Shown: one piece after another, positions 48,501-59,966 of the stretch
Numbering within the stretch: position 1 is the stretch's first letter
Layout: the number at the start of each line of letters is the position of its first letter
NCBI GenBank assembly: GCA_905331475.1
Contig: CAJNYU010002220.1
Coordinates: 62,001 to 126,000 of the forward strand
Direction: 5' to 3'
Source of the DNA: Rotaria socialis
Lineage: Eukaryota; Rotifera; Eurotatoria; Philodinida; Philodinidae
Length of the DNA stretch: 64,000 nt
The notes under the pieces: model-generated
The model's database searches: none
What the model saw: the letters and a program-made list of their open reading frames with translations, nothing else
What the model was told of the DNA's origin: nothing
Program-made: the position numbers and the translations under genes

Positions 48501-50274
48501 CGGTCAATGCGTCTAGTTTGATAGTGAGCGAGTGCTCTCACATCATTGAACCGGAGAAAAATGGAGTAACGGTGTACTCTGATTATGGGAGACGACATGG
48601 ACTCGATAGATGCTTGTCGGCTTTCGTTGATTTCTTTTCTTTTCAATTCAGTCGCTTCGTTTTTTTCTAATATGGACTACGAAAAAATACGCGTGAGTAT
48701 TATTTTCTTTTAATGATAGACGCAGAATAACAAGAGATAAGATAATTGAAAAAAAATGCGATTCATTAGCTAATAATACTTAGATTTATGGATACAATTC
48801 ATATTTCTGTTCATTAACCGCTGACTAGTTCACGGGACTAGATGGTTTTGTTGTAAGTTTTAATTCATTAATAGAGAATAAAATCGCACACATTTCGTCT
48901 TTCCTTGAAATAAAGAGACAAACAAAAAGTTTCTCATACGATTAATTTGTATGTTCTTTTATATTTGTAAAGTTAATATACGAGAAGAATAACTTTTCAA
49001 GTTTTAAATTATTGGTTGATATGTTATGTTATGCACTGTCTTCTGATGTAGATCGATATTTTTCTCATCTTGATAGTAAAAAGTAATCATTCCAATCATG
49101 TGTCGTTTATCAAACATACGAAATCTCGTCGTTATGTTATTAGTATTGTAGCCCTGTTATTATGCTCAGTCATGTGATTTGTGTCATTCAATGATCATTT
49201 CATCGTGATCCGAGTTGACATTTGAACAGAAGTGAAATACTCTCTCTCCCTCTCGCTGTTTTTGTATACATGTATATACACTTATTTATTTTCATATGCT
49301 ATTGTTCTTGTTGTGTACTCAAAAAAAAAAGAGTACACTATAGAATCGGTCAGTGTGTCCGTCCGGCCGTCCGTTTATTCGATAACTCTTCACAATTACA
49401 TTCGATTGAGCTGAAATTTTGTGCACAGAATTGTCTTATCAATATCTAGGTCGAGTTCGAAGATGAGAAGGATCCGTCAAGAAATGGCTGAGTTGTCGAA
49501 AAAATTGTCATTTTTGATCAGACCATCCCTGAGGGGGAGTACAGGGATTTTTCAAAAAAAACTTTTCTCAGAATTATTCACAACATATATAAGGCGACTC
49601 AGTTTTTAACGCTGATTCCGAATTTGATATTGGTTTTGAACTAAGTCATAGCTTTCTAACGAAACATCGCCTGAAAAGCGTCTCAAAATTCACAAAAACT
49701 CCATCCAGAAATCAAATTGTCTAGCTTCTCATGATAATTTTCGTGTTCAGACATTCTAGAATGACTCATATATCGCATGCACTTTTTGCAGTACACATAA
49801 CTCTCGGATGAAATCCGAAGTTTCCACATTTATTTTAAACATAATCAGATTCATTTGATTGAAAGGCGGATAGCTCTTTTATCGATCATATTTGAACGTA
49901 CAACTACATGTATTTTACGAGTACATCATTATCATAATAGGTTCCCACCATGCGTCTCTTTTCCTATTAAATCTATATGATAAATATTCGACTGAATTTT
50001 ATATAAAATTTGAATGAAAAATCCACATTATTGACTTCTAGAACAAAATATAACGAGAGCCAGCCAAAAACGATTTCGATGTCATTTGACTCGATCAAAT
50101 ACATCAATTAATTAATTAAAATCATTTCAAAAAGATCGAATCAGTGAATACAAGCAGAAAATTTATACTCGAGTCTATCTTATTCTTTCATCTGTATTTT
50201 TGGTCTTCTACTGTTTTATTCGTCAATTACCGGTCGTATTATTCTTAAAATAGCTTGAAATCCGTCGATTATAG
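45585..50274. other. Long intergenic spacer
   Basis: About 4.7 kb of AT-rich DNA. A short G+C-rich spot at 46230-46270 includes the palindrome GAAGCTAAAAGCTTC. The antisense frame at 48392-48646 and the frames at 47472-47657 and 46952-47179 lack support. A repeat-like segment is at about 49345-49760. Confidence 0.45.
49345..49760 (+). repeat. Dispersed-repeat-like segment with GTCCGTCCG motif
   Basis: The stretch opens with GTGTGTCCGTCCGGCCGTCC and continues with GATTGAGCTGAAATTTTGTG. This phrasing is common in dispersed non-coding repeats of invertebrate genomes (recalled, not searched). Base composition is less AT-biased than the flanks. Open frames here (49222-49609) are short and not credible genes. 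Confidence 0.4.
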
Positions 50275-51332
50275 ACTACGAAAATTTATTACAACTTCCT
50301 CGTGATGACATTGAATGTCCTTGTATAAAAATATCGATTCCTTATAAAGTATTTGTGGCTCAACTCAATATTAGCCTATATCATCAAGTATGTACTATGG
50401 ATGTCATTCGTCGTACATTGACCACCGGCGGTATTATTGATGGTGGAACTACCTTTTTCAACAGGGCCGATTTCCGATCAGAGCGATTTGAATTCATCAA
50501 AGGTCTCGACAGGCTATGTAATTTGGCTAAAGATAGTCTCAGCCATGATATTGAAACATTTCAAGCTTTGACTATGCTTTTATATCAATTGATACCACGC
50601 ACTCAATTCGATAGTGAAATGAATATCACATTGGATCGAATGAAACTAACCGCATCTGTAGCATTCACCAGAATATTGGAACTATTTCGTTTAACTATAA
50701 TAGTTATGGAAACGCATGGATAGGTATACTTTTTCCGAGTTGGAACTTTGTAACCACTGGCAATACTCAAAACATAAACACATCTTTTCTTACTGTATCT
50801 ATCAACGAATATACAACATGTTCTTGTTCCATGCCAACGCAATTATTTTTTGCTAATGGTACCAGTTACTACACATTTAAAGGATTGGTTCTTGGCTGCT
50901 TTCTTCTCGAAACAATATTAGGCTCCTCGTTGTCATGTTTCTATTCGATGGTTTGTATCAAGGAATTCCGGAAGGTTATTGATCTGTATTGGCCAGAAGA
51001 TCTGGAAAAATGGAGTAATTTAATCAAACAGGTTTTCCCGTCGTATTGGATGCTTCAGCAACACGATTCTCTATCAATGATATGATCGAAACGATAGCTT
51101 ATAATATGTTTATTGAATCATGGGCAAGTAACGTTTCTTATGAAAATTTATTTCAGACATGTGCAGCAAAACAATGTATTATACATATTATTACGGAATC
51201 GATTCGCGTCAATTGTTCACAACATTCTTGAGTATATTCTCAGGCATATGTGCTGTATTACGATTTCTTACGCCATATCTGGTTCGACTAGTTGAAGTTA
51301 TTAGGAAACATGTACGCATTATGCCAACCTAG
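50275..51332 (+). pseudogene. Degenerate copy of a bdelloid-type multi-copy membrane protein
   Basis: An acceptor-like TTATAG at 50269-50274 opens a frame reading LPRDDIECPCIKISIPYKVF, then ISLYHQVCTMDVI, continuing cleanly to a stop at 50723. After a break, another frame (50831-51085) reads LGCFLLETILGSSLSCFYSM and EFRKVIDLYWPEDLEKW. A third (to 51231) reads RFSINDMIETIAYNMFIESW and CAAKQC. A fourth ends in a hydrophobic FLSIFSGICAVLRFLTPYLV near 51290. The CPC...HQVC spacing, the mid-protein SRF-like block and the C-terminal helix match, from memory, a large uncharacterised family in bdelloid rotifers. At least three frameshifts or stops show that it is dead. The missing N-terminal exons were not found. 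Confidence 0.6.
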
Positions 51333-52019
51333 TAGTTTGTTTTTGAAAATCTACTTTACATATTTTAACATAGTCATGTTCGCCATATTCACGAATCTAA
51401 TTATAAAATGATCATTGATTTTGTGCATATTCGTTCACAAAATCGCATTCATACTGGAAAGTTCTGTTAATTTCTTTTTATTTTTATAAAATTCTTTTCA
51501 CCATAAAATTTCCAAGGTTTTTTCTATTCAATTTTTGGACACCTTATTAATCGACTAGACAACATTTCTAACCATCGATTATCCTTGTTCAAGGAGTATT
51601 TAAAATCGCACAAGACAAGAAAGCTCGCTTTCTCGGTACAATTTCGACATATGGTCAAGTATATTGCAAACTCTGCAATAACCAGCTGAAACGGGATATG
51701 AATTCAATTTTTCTATATAGATGTGCAGAAATTGCTACATTCACCAATTTTCACTGAATAAATGCTGCTGAACACATTATTATACATTAGATATTTTGAC
51801 TGAAAAACACATTGACAGTTTTGATGTCATTCCGTTGTGAAACATAAAGTGATATAGTAACATGATAAAACTCTCGTGATAGTAATAAGCAATCGGCGAG
51901 ATGGTGGATTTTGATCTTGAAAATTTGAAATTCAAAGTTCTCACTTTTTTTGCCTAAAAATTTTTCAAAGTAAAAGACAAATTTACTGTGACGAGCAGGA
52001 CTATCATTTCTGATTTTTT

Positions 52020-53340
52020 AAGTGGGGTTTTTGAAAATCCAAATGGGGTACACTCGTTTTCAGAATGGAATACATTGTCTGCCTCCTAAAATAGAGGATT
52101 TTATTGAGAAAACCGATCAAATAAACACCACCATTAGAAATATAAAAGCTGTTAGCGCAATCCCTCTGAGATTAAAAATGTGAAACACGACATAATCACT
52201 GCAGAAAATCACGTGGATATGGTGTATTCAAGGGAGTTCTTTGTAGATTAGGCGAGACAACTCGTTTGCTGCTACCAGTGATGATCTGCGCTAGGCTGGA
52301 ACAGCGTCTCTGATGGGCTGTGCTAGGTCTCAAGATTGTCTGTCACGCTGTGTGATGGTCTCTGAAGATCTTGTGTAACCGTCTGTGATGGACATTCAAT
52401 TCATATGGTACTAATTAGTCAATTAATTAAAGCGCATGTCACGATCTGTAGTCATTTCTGAAGACCTTCTATCACGGTCTGTGATGATCAATTAAGTAAT
52501 TGCATAGTAATTAGCTAATTAACTAAGTAATTGAGGCGTCGGTCACAGTTTTCAATGGTCTCTTAAGCTGTCGGTCACGTTCTGTGATGGGGAAACTACC
52601 TGTCGGTAACGATCTGTGGGGGACGGGGTGCAAAATTTCTACCCTAAACACCAACACTCTTTTCAGGTCGTGTTTCACAAAAGTCTGATTTACATATAGA
52701 ACAATGAGCAAAATATTTATTAATTCGACATTCTCTGAGAAATGCTAAATATTTAGGATCTTTCAACCATTTTTGGTTGAACATACAACGTCTTTTTGAC
52801 TTTGATGATCATTTTTTTTTCTTTGATATTAGTAACTGGCTTGTCTCGGAAACTGGAAAATTCTTCACTTGCTGTTGCTTCTGAATCATCAAAAAATTTC
52901 AACGTCATAATCTTTGTTCAATGCCATGCGAAAATTATCACTAAAACCGAATACATTGAAGAGAAAGTCGAAAACTCGATTCATTTTTGAGACAATATGT
53001 ATTTATCAAATTTGATTGAAAAAAGTAATGAAAAGATGGGAAAGGAGAAAAGGAAAAAATTCCATAAAATTTATTTCATTATTCATAGTGAAAATAGTAT
53101 GTAAAACCGATTAATTAAAAACGAAATTAAACGAAATGGGTGCTAATATCTATTGGTCAGTTATTTACCAACACATTTTATTATACATTTCTTTATGAAA
53201 ATGAAAAGAGTCTAGAGGAAGACAGATTGTTTTCATTAGAAGATTAGGTAGTCGTACCGTAAACTTAGAAGTCTAAATGGGGTACAAAATGGTGAAATGG
53301 GGTATTGCACCCCAAAATGGGGTATAGTTGGCAGCCCTAG
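52020..53340. mobile_element. Possible transposon remnant with AAATGGGGTA boxes
   Basis: The right end reads, in reverse complement, CTAGGGCTGCCAACTATACC, which resembles hAT-type termini (YARNG start if TAGGG is the tip). Boxes of AAATGGGGTA recur near 53277, 53296 and 53316 and again near 52041, close to the left limit. No matching inverted left tip or target duplication is found, so the left boundary is a guess and the copy is probably truncated. Confidence 0.35.
52250..52625. repeat. Degenerate tandem repeats around GTCACG-n-TCTGTGATGG
   Basis: At least six imperfect copies of a unit built from GTCACG, a short spacer, then CTGTGATGG(TCT), with spacing of about 25-70 bp. Examples: CACGCTGTGTGATGGTCTC, CACGGTCTGTGATGATC and CACGTTCTGTGATGGGG. 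G+C content is well above the flanks. AATTAATTAA-type spacers separate sub-blocks. Confidence 0.6.
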
Positions 53341-55789
53341 CGACGAGTGTCATTTTTAGTGATTTGATTCAATGCATTTTCGTGCTTATTATATCAACAG
53401 ATCTGATACTATGGAGATTCTGAACAACTTTCATATTGAAAATTTAATTATATGTCATTATACTCTATAGTAACGTGATGCTTGAGCCTTCACTTAAGCT
53501 TAAATTTTGGTACACCTGAATAGTCTGTATCTACGATAAACATTTCAGATAGTTTGGATTTATTATTGATTAGATATATGTATCACAATGTAAAATATGA
53601 AATTCTGTGACCCTTAATTATGCCTTGGAAAACTGAATAATCGAGAAGGTCGAACTAAATTCACACAGATCTCAATGACACTATTGATATACGTATATTG
53701 TAAGTAATTATAATTCTTTTTCTTTTGGATGATTTCAATTAAAAATATGTAAATAGGTTCAGTATGAAACGATACTACAATTTATAAGGCCATTAAAAAA
53801 CTCATCAATACTTTGATAATTAATTATGATGTACCACGGAGTTCGATTAAACTCATTGAGTTAAGTGTTTTTTTTTTGCATAAGTAAACGGAAGTTTCAA
53901 AGTCAAATCTTGAAAGGATTTCATTATGTCATGATTGACTTCAGCTATTTAATTTATTCAATTTTTATGATGGAAATCACTAAAAAGTCTTTCCCAAATG
54001 AGTAATAGAACAAGTTGTTTCAGTTCGTAGTACAAAAGTCCTATTTTTCATCTGTCTTCACGAACGAGAGTGCGATTTTCCACTGCTCAATAATGCTTGC
54101 ATTAGAATTGCTTATATTATAAGGACTCGATTAATATGAAAAATTTTTTAAAAGCAAATACCTCTAGATCTCTGTCTAGAGTTAAAGATATTCTCATGGA
54201 GTTACAGCTTTTAGCATTTTACATATCACAAAGTTGAACTAATTCTGAACATGTACCAAAATAATGAAATGCTTCAGTAGAGCTACTCTTAGCTTTCATT
54301 CGACGCTTCATCATTAAATGTCATTCCTCTCATTACCTTCAGCTACTTGATTAGTCTCCATCTAATCATATACTTTAATACCAATATATATATATATATA
54401 TAGCAGGATTTCATAGTAAAATTTGAAGAAACGAAAACTAATTCTGGAAGCTAAGAATTCTGAAAGCATACATATTTCCCAACGCATATATAGGTCACAG
54501 TAGCTATTTCTCAACTAACTAAATATTTTACGGAAGAATTTCTATTGTTTGTAAGACATTCCTTATTCGGTCGATCATTTATTATGGAAAAGGTTTTTGA
54601 CATAGCGTTGCTTACCACAGGAGCAAAGATTTAATTGATCGTCGCTCAAAATTAGGCGAAGAAGTTTACACGAAAATGGTTATTGCTCGTTGTATTTTAA
54701 GATATTTTTTCATTTCTGAGTGTTTCTCATATTTCTTTTGGTTTCATATTTTAACAATTCTGAGACGTGCCTATCTATGTTCCATAACGTATATATATAT
54801 ATATAATTACATTTATCTATTGTAATAATTTGAAAATACCGAAAAATTACAATAAATAGTTCGGGGGTTGTATTGTACTACATTGACGTCAATATTTACC
54901 TATTATCTTTTGCAGTTTATTATTTTGTATTGCTCTAAATTTCAATAGTTTGATTTTTTTTAATAGAAACTTTTAAAAAAGCCACTTTTTTATTCTACGA
55001 ATAATAAATCTATTGTAATATGATTCTTTCTTGAGTACACTTTCAGATTCTACAGTTCCTTTAAATCTCTAATAAATTTCAAGAATAACTTTTAGATTTG
55101 GAACTAGCAAACATCATATGAAGATTTTTCATGATTTAATGATTTACACCATATTAATAAAAGATTTATCGATAATTATTAAGTATGTGGTCAACTGATG
55201 AGTATTAATATTCAACGTAAATTCATTACATTCGAAGGTCTTTTTGGCATCACCAATGTACTTTCTATTGTTCAATATAACTCTTTGTATGAAGATATAA
55301 ATGAAACTGGTATGTTTCAAATAGGTTCACATCATAATGAAGATGTTCAAATAGTGAAAAGTTTAAAATAACTTTAAACAAAAGATAAAGTGAAATAGAT
55401 GATTATATTTTAGAATAAATCATATATATTTTTTAAAAAGAGATCCCTATATAACAAGTTATTCAATAAATAGAAATGAAAGTATAATTTCTAGTCTTCG
55501 ACTGTTATTGAACAGGAAACCTTATATTGAATTCTTGTGAAAACAACGATTCTTTTCGAAGAGATTTGTCTTGTACACAGAACAAGGTCATACATATTTT
55601 TCTCGTTTTCACAGTTTTAATCAATGCAATCTACTGGTTTCGAATCGTATCTAAATCTATGGAGCTATCCTTTCTTTTGTATCTGAAAAAAAGACAATAA
55701 TATGTTTTCAAGCAGCGAATAATACTATTCTATCTGTAAAAGACAATAATAATCAATATATTTGGAATAAAAGAATAGTTGAGTTAGGT

Positions 55790-57285
55790 TTAGTCGTTTG
55801 AATTTGGTCTTGCTCGATAAGAACGTCCTCGATATTGTTGTTGATTTGTTTGATCTTTGAGAATCGTTTGAATTATTCTTGTTTTTCTCAATATTTCTAA
55901 TGGTGTTTCCGTTTTCTCTGCTTCTTGTTGAGCTCTCGTCGAGGATTTCCTTGACGAAACTTTTAATTGCTTTTGTAAACATTCTAATTGATCAAGAATA
56001 ATTTCCATTCGTCGATTTATGATTTCTAATTCTCTGGCATTTTTTCGTGACGTATTTAATCGTTTATGTTCACGAGCAAGTGTAGCGAATTCTTGACGAA
56101 GATGTTTCATACGTGAATGGCAATGTTTATCAGAAATAGTTGCAGTTTGTGATCGACGAGAAGCTGAACATGATCTTTTAGTTGACGCTGTTATTGGACG
56201 ACGCATCGAACGAACCGGGGATGCTGATAATGGACGTCTTGGTAATGATTTATTAACATGATCAGGATAAAACGATGATGGTGAAGATAAATCACTTTTT
56301 TGATTTGAATTAAGCAGTTCTGAATATTCTTTAGATGATAAACATAATTGATGATTATGGTTTTTTAAAAGAGCAATAACCTAAATATTAAAACTGCAAG
56401 TAAATTTTCCTGTTCTTAATGTGCACTAAATTTTATCTTACATTCTGTACATTTGATTTAACATTATGACTTGGTGCTGTTGATCCACCAAGAATAAATG
56501 GTACTGTATTTATATTTAAATGAAAATGTCGTCCTTCAGAATTTGCTGTTGTTCCTGTTTCGAAGCTATTACTATCTGGAGATGATCGTTTGATTTTACA
56601 TTTCGATCGTTTTTTTCGAGGTCGACATTCATTCATCATATCAAGAATGCCATTATGTTGATCATGTAGACGATGAAAATTTTGTTCAGCTTCTTTAAGT
56701 TGTTTATCTAACGTTCGTAATGAATCACCACGAGAAGTTGAAGACCATTGAATATTATCTGCTATTTCACGCAAATTTGACTCAGCTCTCTACATAGAAA
56801 CGAACAAAAAGAAAAAGGTCTTTATCAGGTGAAATTCAAAACCATTTTTCTGGTATCTTATGTAAGTTTTAAACATTTCACTTTTATTAACATGAATTTG
56901 AATGGGTTTGAAAGGTGAGTAATAGAATTCTACTTATGTGATTCAACACTTTCAGGTTTCTCGTTCATATATATATATATATATGGATATGTTTCGATAA
57001 TCTTTGGTTATTATAATGTTTCAGAAAAAGGTTTTTTGTCTTCTTACTAACCTCTCGTTCATTTTCAAGCGTTTTTATCCTCAATGACAAAGATTGTAGT
57101 CCTGATAATAATTGATCACGATTAGATTCAGGTAAAGTAACGGTTTTTGACAATGTGTGCGATGGTCTTAATGGTTGATAAACTGAATTGATAAATGGTT
57201 TATGTGGTGGATATTCATAAAATGATAGTAGAGAATTATAACCAGCCGTATTTGTAGGTGATATGTCCTCTGATTCCCACATCAT
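55790..57285 (-). CDS. CEP57: CEP57-family centrosomal microtubule-binding protein
   Basis: Three exons on the minus strand, 57285-57052, 56789-56442 and 56380-55790, give 390 aa. After a short N-terminus, LLSGLQSLSLRIKTLENERE (59-78) opens the coiled-coil localisation domain, as LFSALxNLQxKIRxLE does in CEP57. Exon 2 continues the coil and then reaches VPFILGGSTAPSHNVKSNVQ, the counterpart of the conserved MPFVxGxSTxPSHxVxxNVQ block that starts the microtubule-binding domain. Exon 3 opens VIALLKNHNHQLC and carries LRQEFATLAREHKRL and a second coil; the last part, LRKTRIIQTILKDQ, also fits the family. CEP57 acts at the centrosome and spindle in pericentriolar organisation and centriole duplication. 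An in-frame ATG at 57444 would add about 50 Lys/Phe-rich residues, which look non-coding, so the later MMWESED start was chosen. Somewhat shorter than vertebrate CEP57. Confidence 0.88.
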
Positions 57286-58252
57286 TTTTGACGATGCCAA
57301 TAATGAGAAGAAAAAAAAGAAGAAGAGCACGATTTTTCCTTCGTTCTTTTTACCACATATACGATTTTTAATGTAATGACACACAACACCGCCACCACAT
57401 TTCTTTATTTCTTTTCTTCTGCTCTCTCTTTTTCCGTGCAACAAGAGAAGGAATGAGTTACCTGGACGACAATCATCCGCCGTCCTCTATTCTCTCCCAT
57501 CAGTCATCACATCATTACAATTAGATGTGTAGTAGTAAGAAAAAGCGTGTTGAACAACTGCTGCTGCTGCTTCTGCTGCTGGCGGTCGATGATGTTTTAT
57601 TCTTTCTCTTTTTTTCTCAAGTATTCGCTGATAAACAAAATGTCATAGTTGAATTCTAAAGTACACGTGTAAAGACATTCACTTAACTCTTATGCCAACA
57701 GATGAAATATAAAAAGTCAAATAAAACAATATTATGAAAAGAAATCCTTTATATAATTAATTGTTAAATAGAATAGAAATATATACATTTCTCGAATGTT
57801 TACAAAAGCATAATTACATTCCCGGCATCAATGAATTAGCCAAAAAAAAAGGGAAAAGAAACCGCTCAATATACGTTGATTTTCGGCTGTCTCGTTTAAA
57901 GATTATTTTTAATGCAGACTAAAGAACCTTGAAAATTTGTTGTGTCCATGATTTCCAGATAATGTTTCCTTTTTTTATTGAATTAGTTGACTGTGAGTGA
58001 AGAAAATGTGTTACAGTCACGTACCAAACTTTAGCGACATCTCATCTAATTAAATAAAATCAAACAAAAAATAGTATTGAAAAATATCTAGAAAATATTT
58101 TGTTATTAACGATCAAAATTATTAATGTTCGGCATCAGATTTTTTTTCAAATATATTCGTTGTTAATGACCTCTTAGATATAGATCATCAGTATGGCATT
58201 AATAACTTCTTGATATATTTACCTTAAATTATACTTCGATTGATTAAAACAA
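57286..58252. other. Intergenic region between divergent genes
   Basis: 5' flanks of the CEP57 gene (minus) and the coiled-coil gene (plus). A CTGCTGCTGCTTCTGCTGCTG tract-like repeat is near 57558-57582. No gene seen. Confidence 0.5.
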
Positions 58253-59966
58253 ATGTCATCTCAAATAAAGAAGATTTGTAATTCGATAAATCGCGAGCAA
58301 CTGCAAAGTATTCGTGACTTAACATCAGGACATTTGAATGAAAATCATTTACATCGTCATCATCCAACAACAAATGAAGAATCAAAACCATGCTGGCCAT
58401 CTTCCAAAAAACCTCATCCAACTCTGCGACCAGCTCATCACTTTAAAACCGACTCATCAAATGTTGAAGAAATGAAAAATACGTTAGTCGACTTTACTTA
58501 TTTGACTTTACCTGAAATTCCAATAAAAAAATCGCCAAAATCAAAAAAAGTGAGTTTTATTATCTTCCTATTAACATGTACAACTGAAGCAATTGATTAA
58601 AACCTTTAATCAAAAAAATATAGTCCGATGAGCAACTATCCTCATCCATAACTAGTGAACAATTACCACCGATCATGAACGAACGTATTCAAGTTCCAGC
58701 ATTTTCAATAGATCTGTCTGAAGAACAACGAGTACGTAAAATGAAAACATTCAATGATATGGTTTTGCAAAAGAATGATGTCAATTTACATGGCTTGGGA
58801 TATAGTGAAGATTTTGTTGCTTTTGTTGAACAAAATCTTATATTAGTAAATTTGTTTTACTATAAATATGAGCTATGTTTTTTTTTATTAATTTTTAAAA
58901 TAGAAATTAACCACTATTGAAAGTCAAAATAAAGGTCAAATAATTAGTTTAAGTCGTCTACAAGCTTATGGTGAAGCTATGAGTCAATTGATTGAAGGAT
59001 CAGTTGCCTTTGGTCCTATTCTTGAACGTATCAAAGTAATAGCTCTCTATCGTCTTTTTTGTTGTGTTTAACTTTTAAATTAATAAAAAAATAATTGACT
59101 AAGGATGAATATGAATTATATCTTGATCATTTATTGACTACTCAACCTGAATATGGCACTCAAGTTGCTGAACAATTAAAACGATTACGTCGAAATCAAC
59201 CGAATTTCTCAACAGCTGATTCAGAACTATTCGATATTGAAAAAATCGAAGAACAAACAAGACAAGCATTAAAACGAAATCGAACATTGAATGAAGAACT
59301 TAAACGTATAAAACAAGAACAAATTAATATGAACGCTGCTGAATTAGGTTTGAAGTAGATTTGATTTTCGAAAATATATTATACAATCGATAAACGTTTT
59401 AGTTCAAGTTGTAGAAATTGCTGTTACGCCAACAGAAGTAAAAATTAAAACACAAGCAGAACAAATTGATGATTTGAGACAAAACATATTCGATTTATTC
59501 GATCGCATAGCAAGAAAAAAACGAGAATTAACTGACAATTTTGTTCCAATATCTGTGTGTACACAAATTCAACAAGCTATGCGAGATGCAGAAGTAAAAT
59601 ACTTTTTTTTATAACAATTAGTTTTCGTATATAAGTTCGTATTCTTTTTCTTTTAGATGGATGTAATAAAAACAAATAAACAAAATCAAGCATTATTAGA
59701 TGAACTCGATACTTTAGAAGAAAGAATAAGACAGGAAATTCTTACATACGATCAAAGTGAATTCGCTCAGGAAAATGTTGAGTAAGTAGTTTTTAAATTT
59801 TTTAACTTGAACATTGCATTCTACGAAATTGTGTTTTCTTTTCAACAGTCAAATTATTCAACTGCTTAAGAAAGCCGATGTATTGCATATGAAAAAATCG
59901 ATTTTTAATGAAGATGATATTGAAGATCAACACTTTCTGCATACGTATGATGATTATTTTTCATAA
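58253..59966 (+). CDS. Coiled-coil protein with TSNAXIP1/C6orf118-type region
   Basis: Seven exons in phase (58253-58549, 58624-58845, 58904-59035, 59104-59347, 59403-59593, 59657-59781, 59849-59966) give 442 aa. The N-terminal 170 residues are polar and His/Pro-rich. The segment from about 189 to 230, SLSRLQAYGEAMSQLIEGSV then FGPILERIKDEYELYLDHLL, fits the pattern of the translin-associated factor X-interacting N-terminal region (LxxYRxxFxxLIExxxTYxPLLxxIKxEYExxL) seen in TSNAXIP1 and C6orf118. The rest is mostly coiled coil (EKIEEQTRQALKRNRTLNEE, then KIKTQAEQIDDLRQNIFDLF and DELDTLEERIRQEI). Family members are mostly linked to cilia and sperm; that function is inferred here. AATAAA lies at 60054-60059. 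The start is the first ATG of the open frame, and an earlier exon cannot be excluded. Confidence 0.75.

Larger units (their letters stand above)
51333..55789. other. Gene-free region with repeat DNA
   Basis: No gene is supported over about 4.4 kb. It contains the TCTGTGATGG repeat block (52250-52625) and a hAT-like terminus at 53276-53340. The rest is AT-rich. The frames at 52523-52711 (-) and 52796-52990 (+) are not credible. Confidence 0.45.

Noticed and set aside
48392-48646. 84-codon antisense frame next to a GA-rich tract
   Set aside because: Low-complexity ends, no acceptor or donor partners and no recognisable motif.
54386-54402. Short TA runs as possible origin or centromere-like signal
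   Set aside because: Simple dinucleotide microsatellites, also present at several other places in the window.
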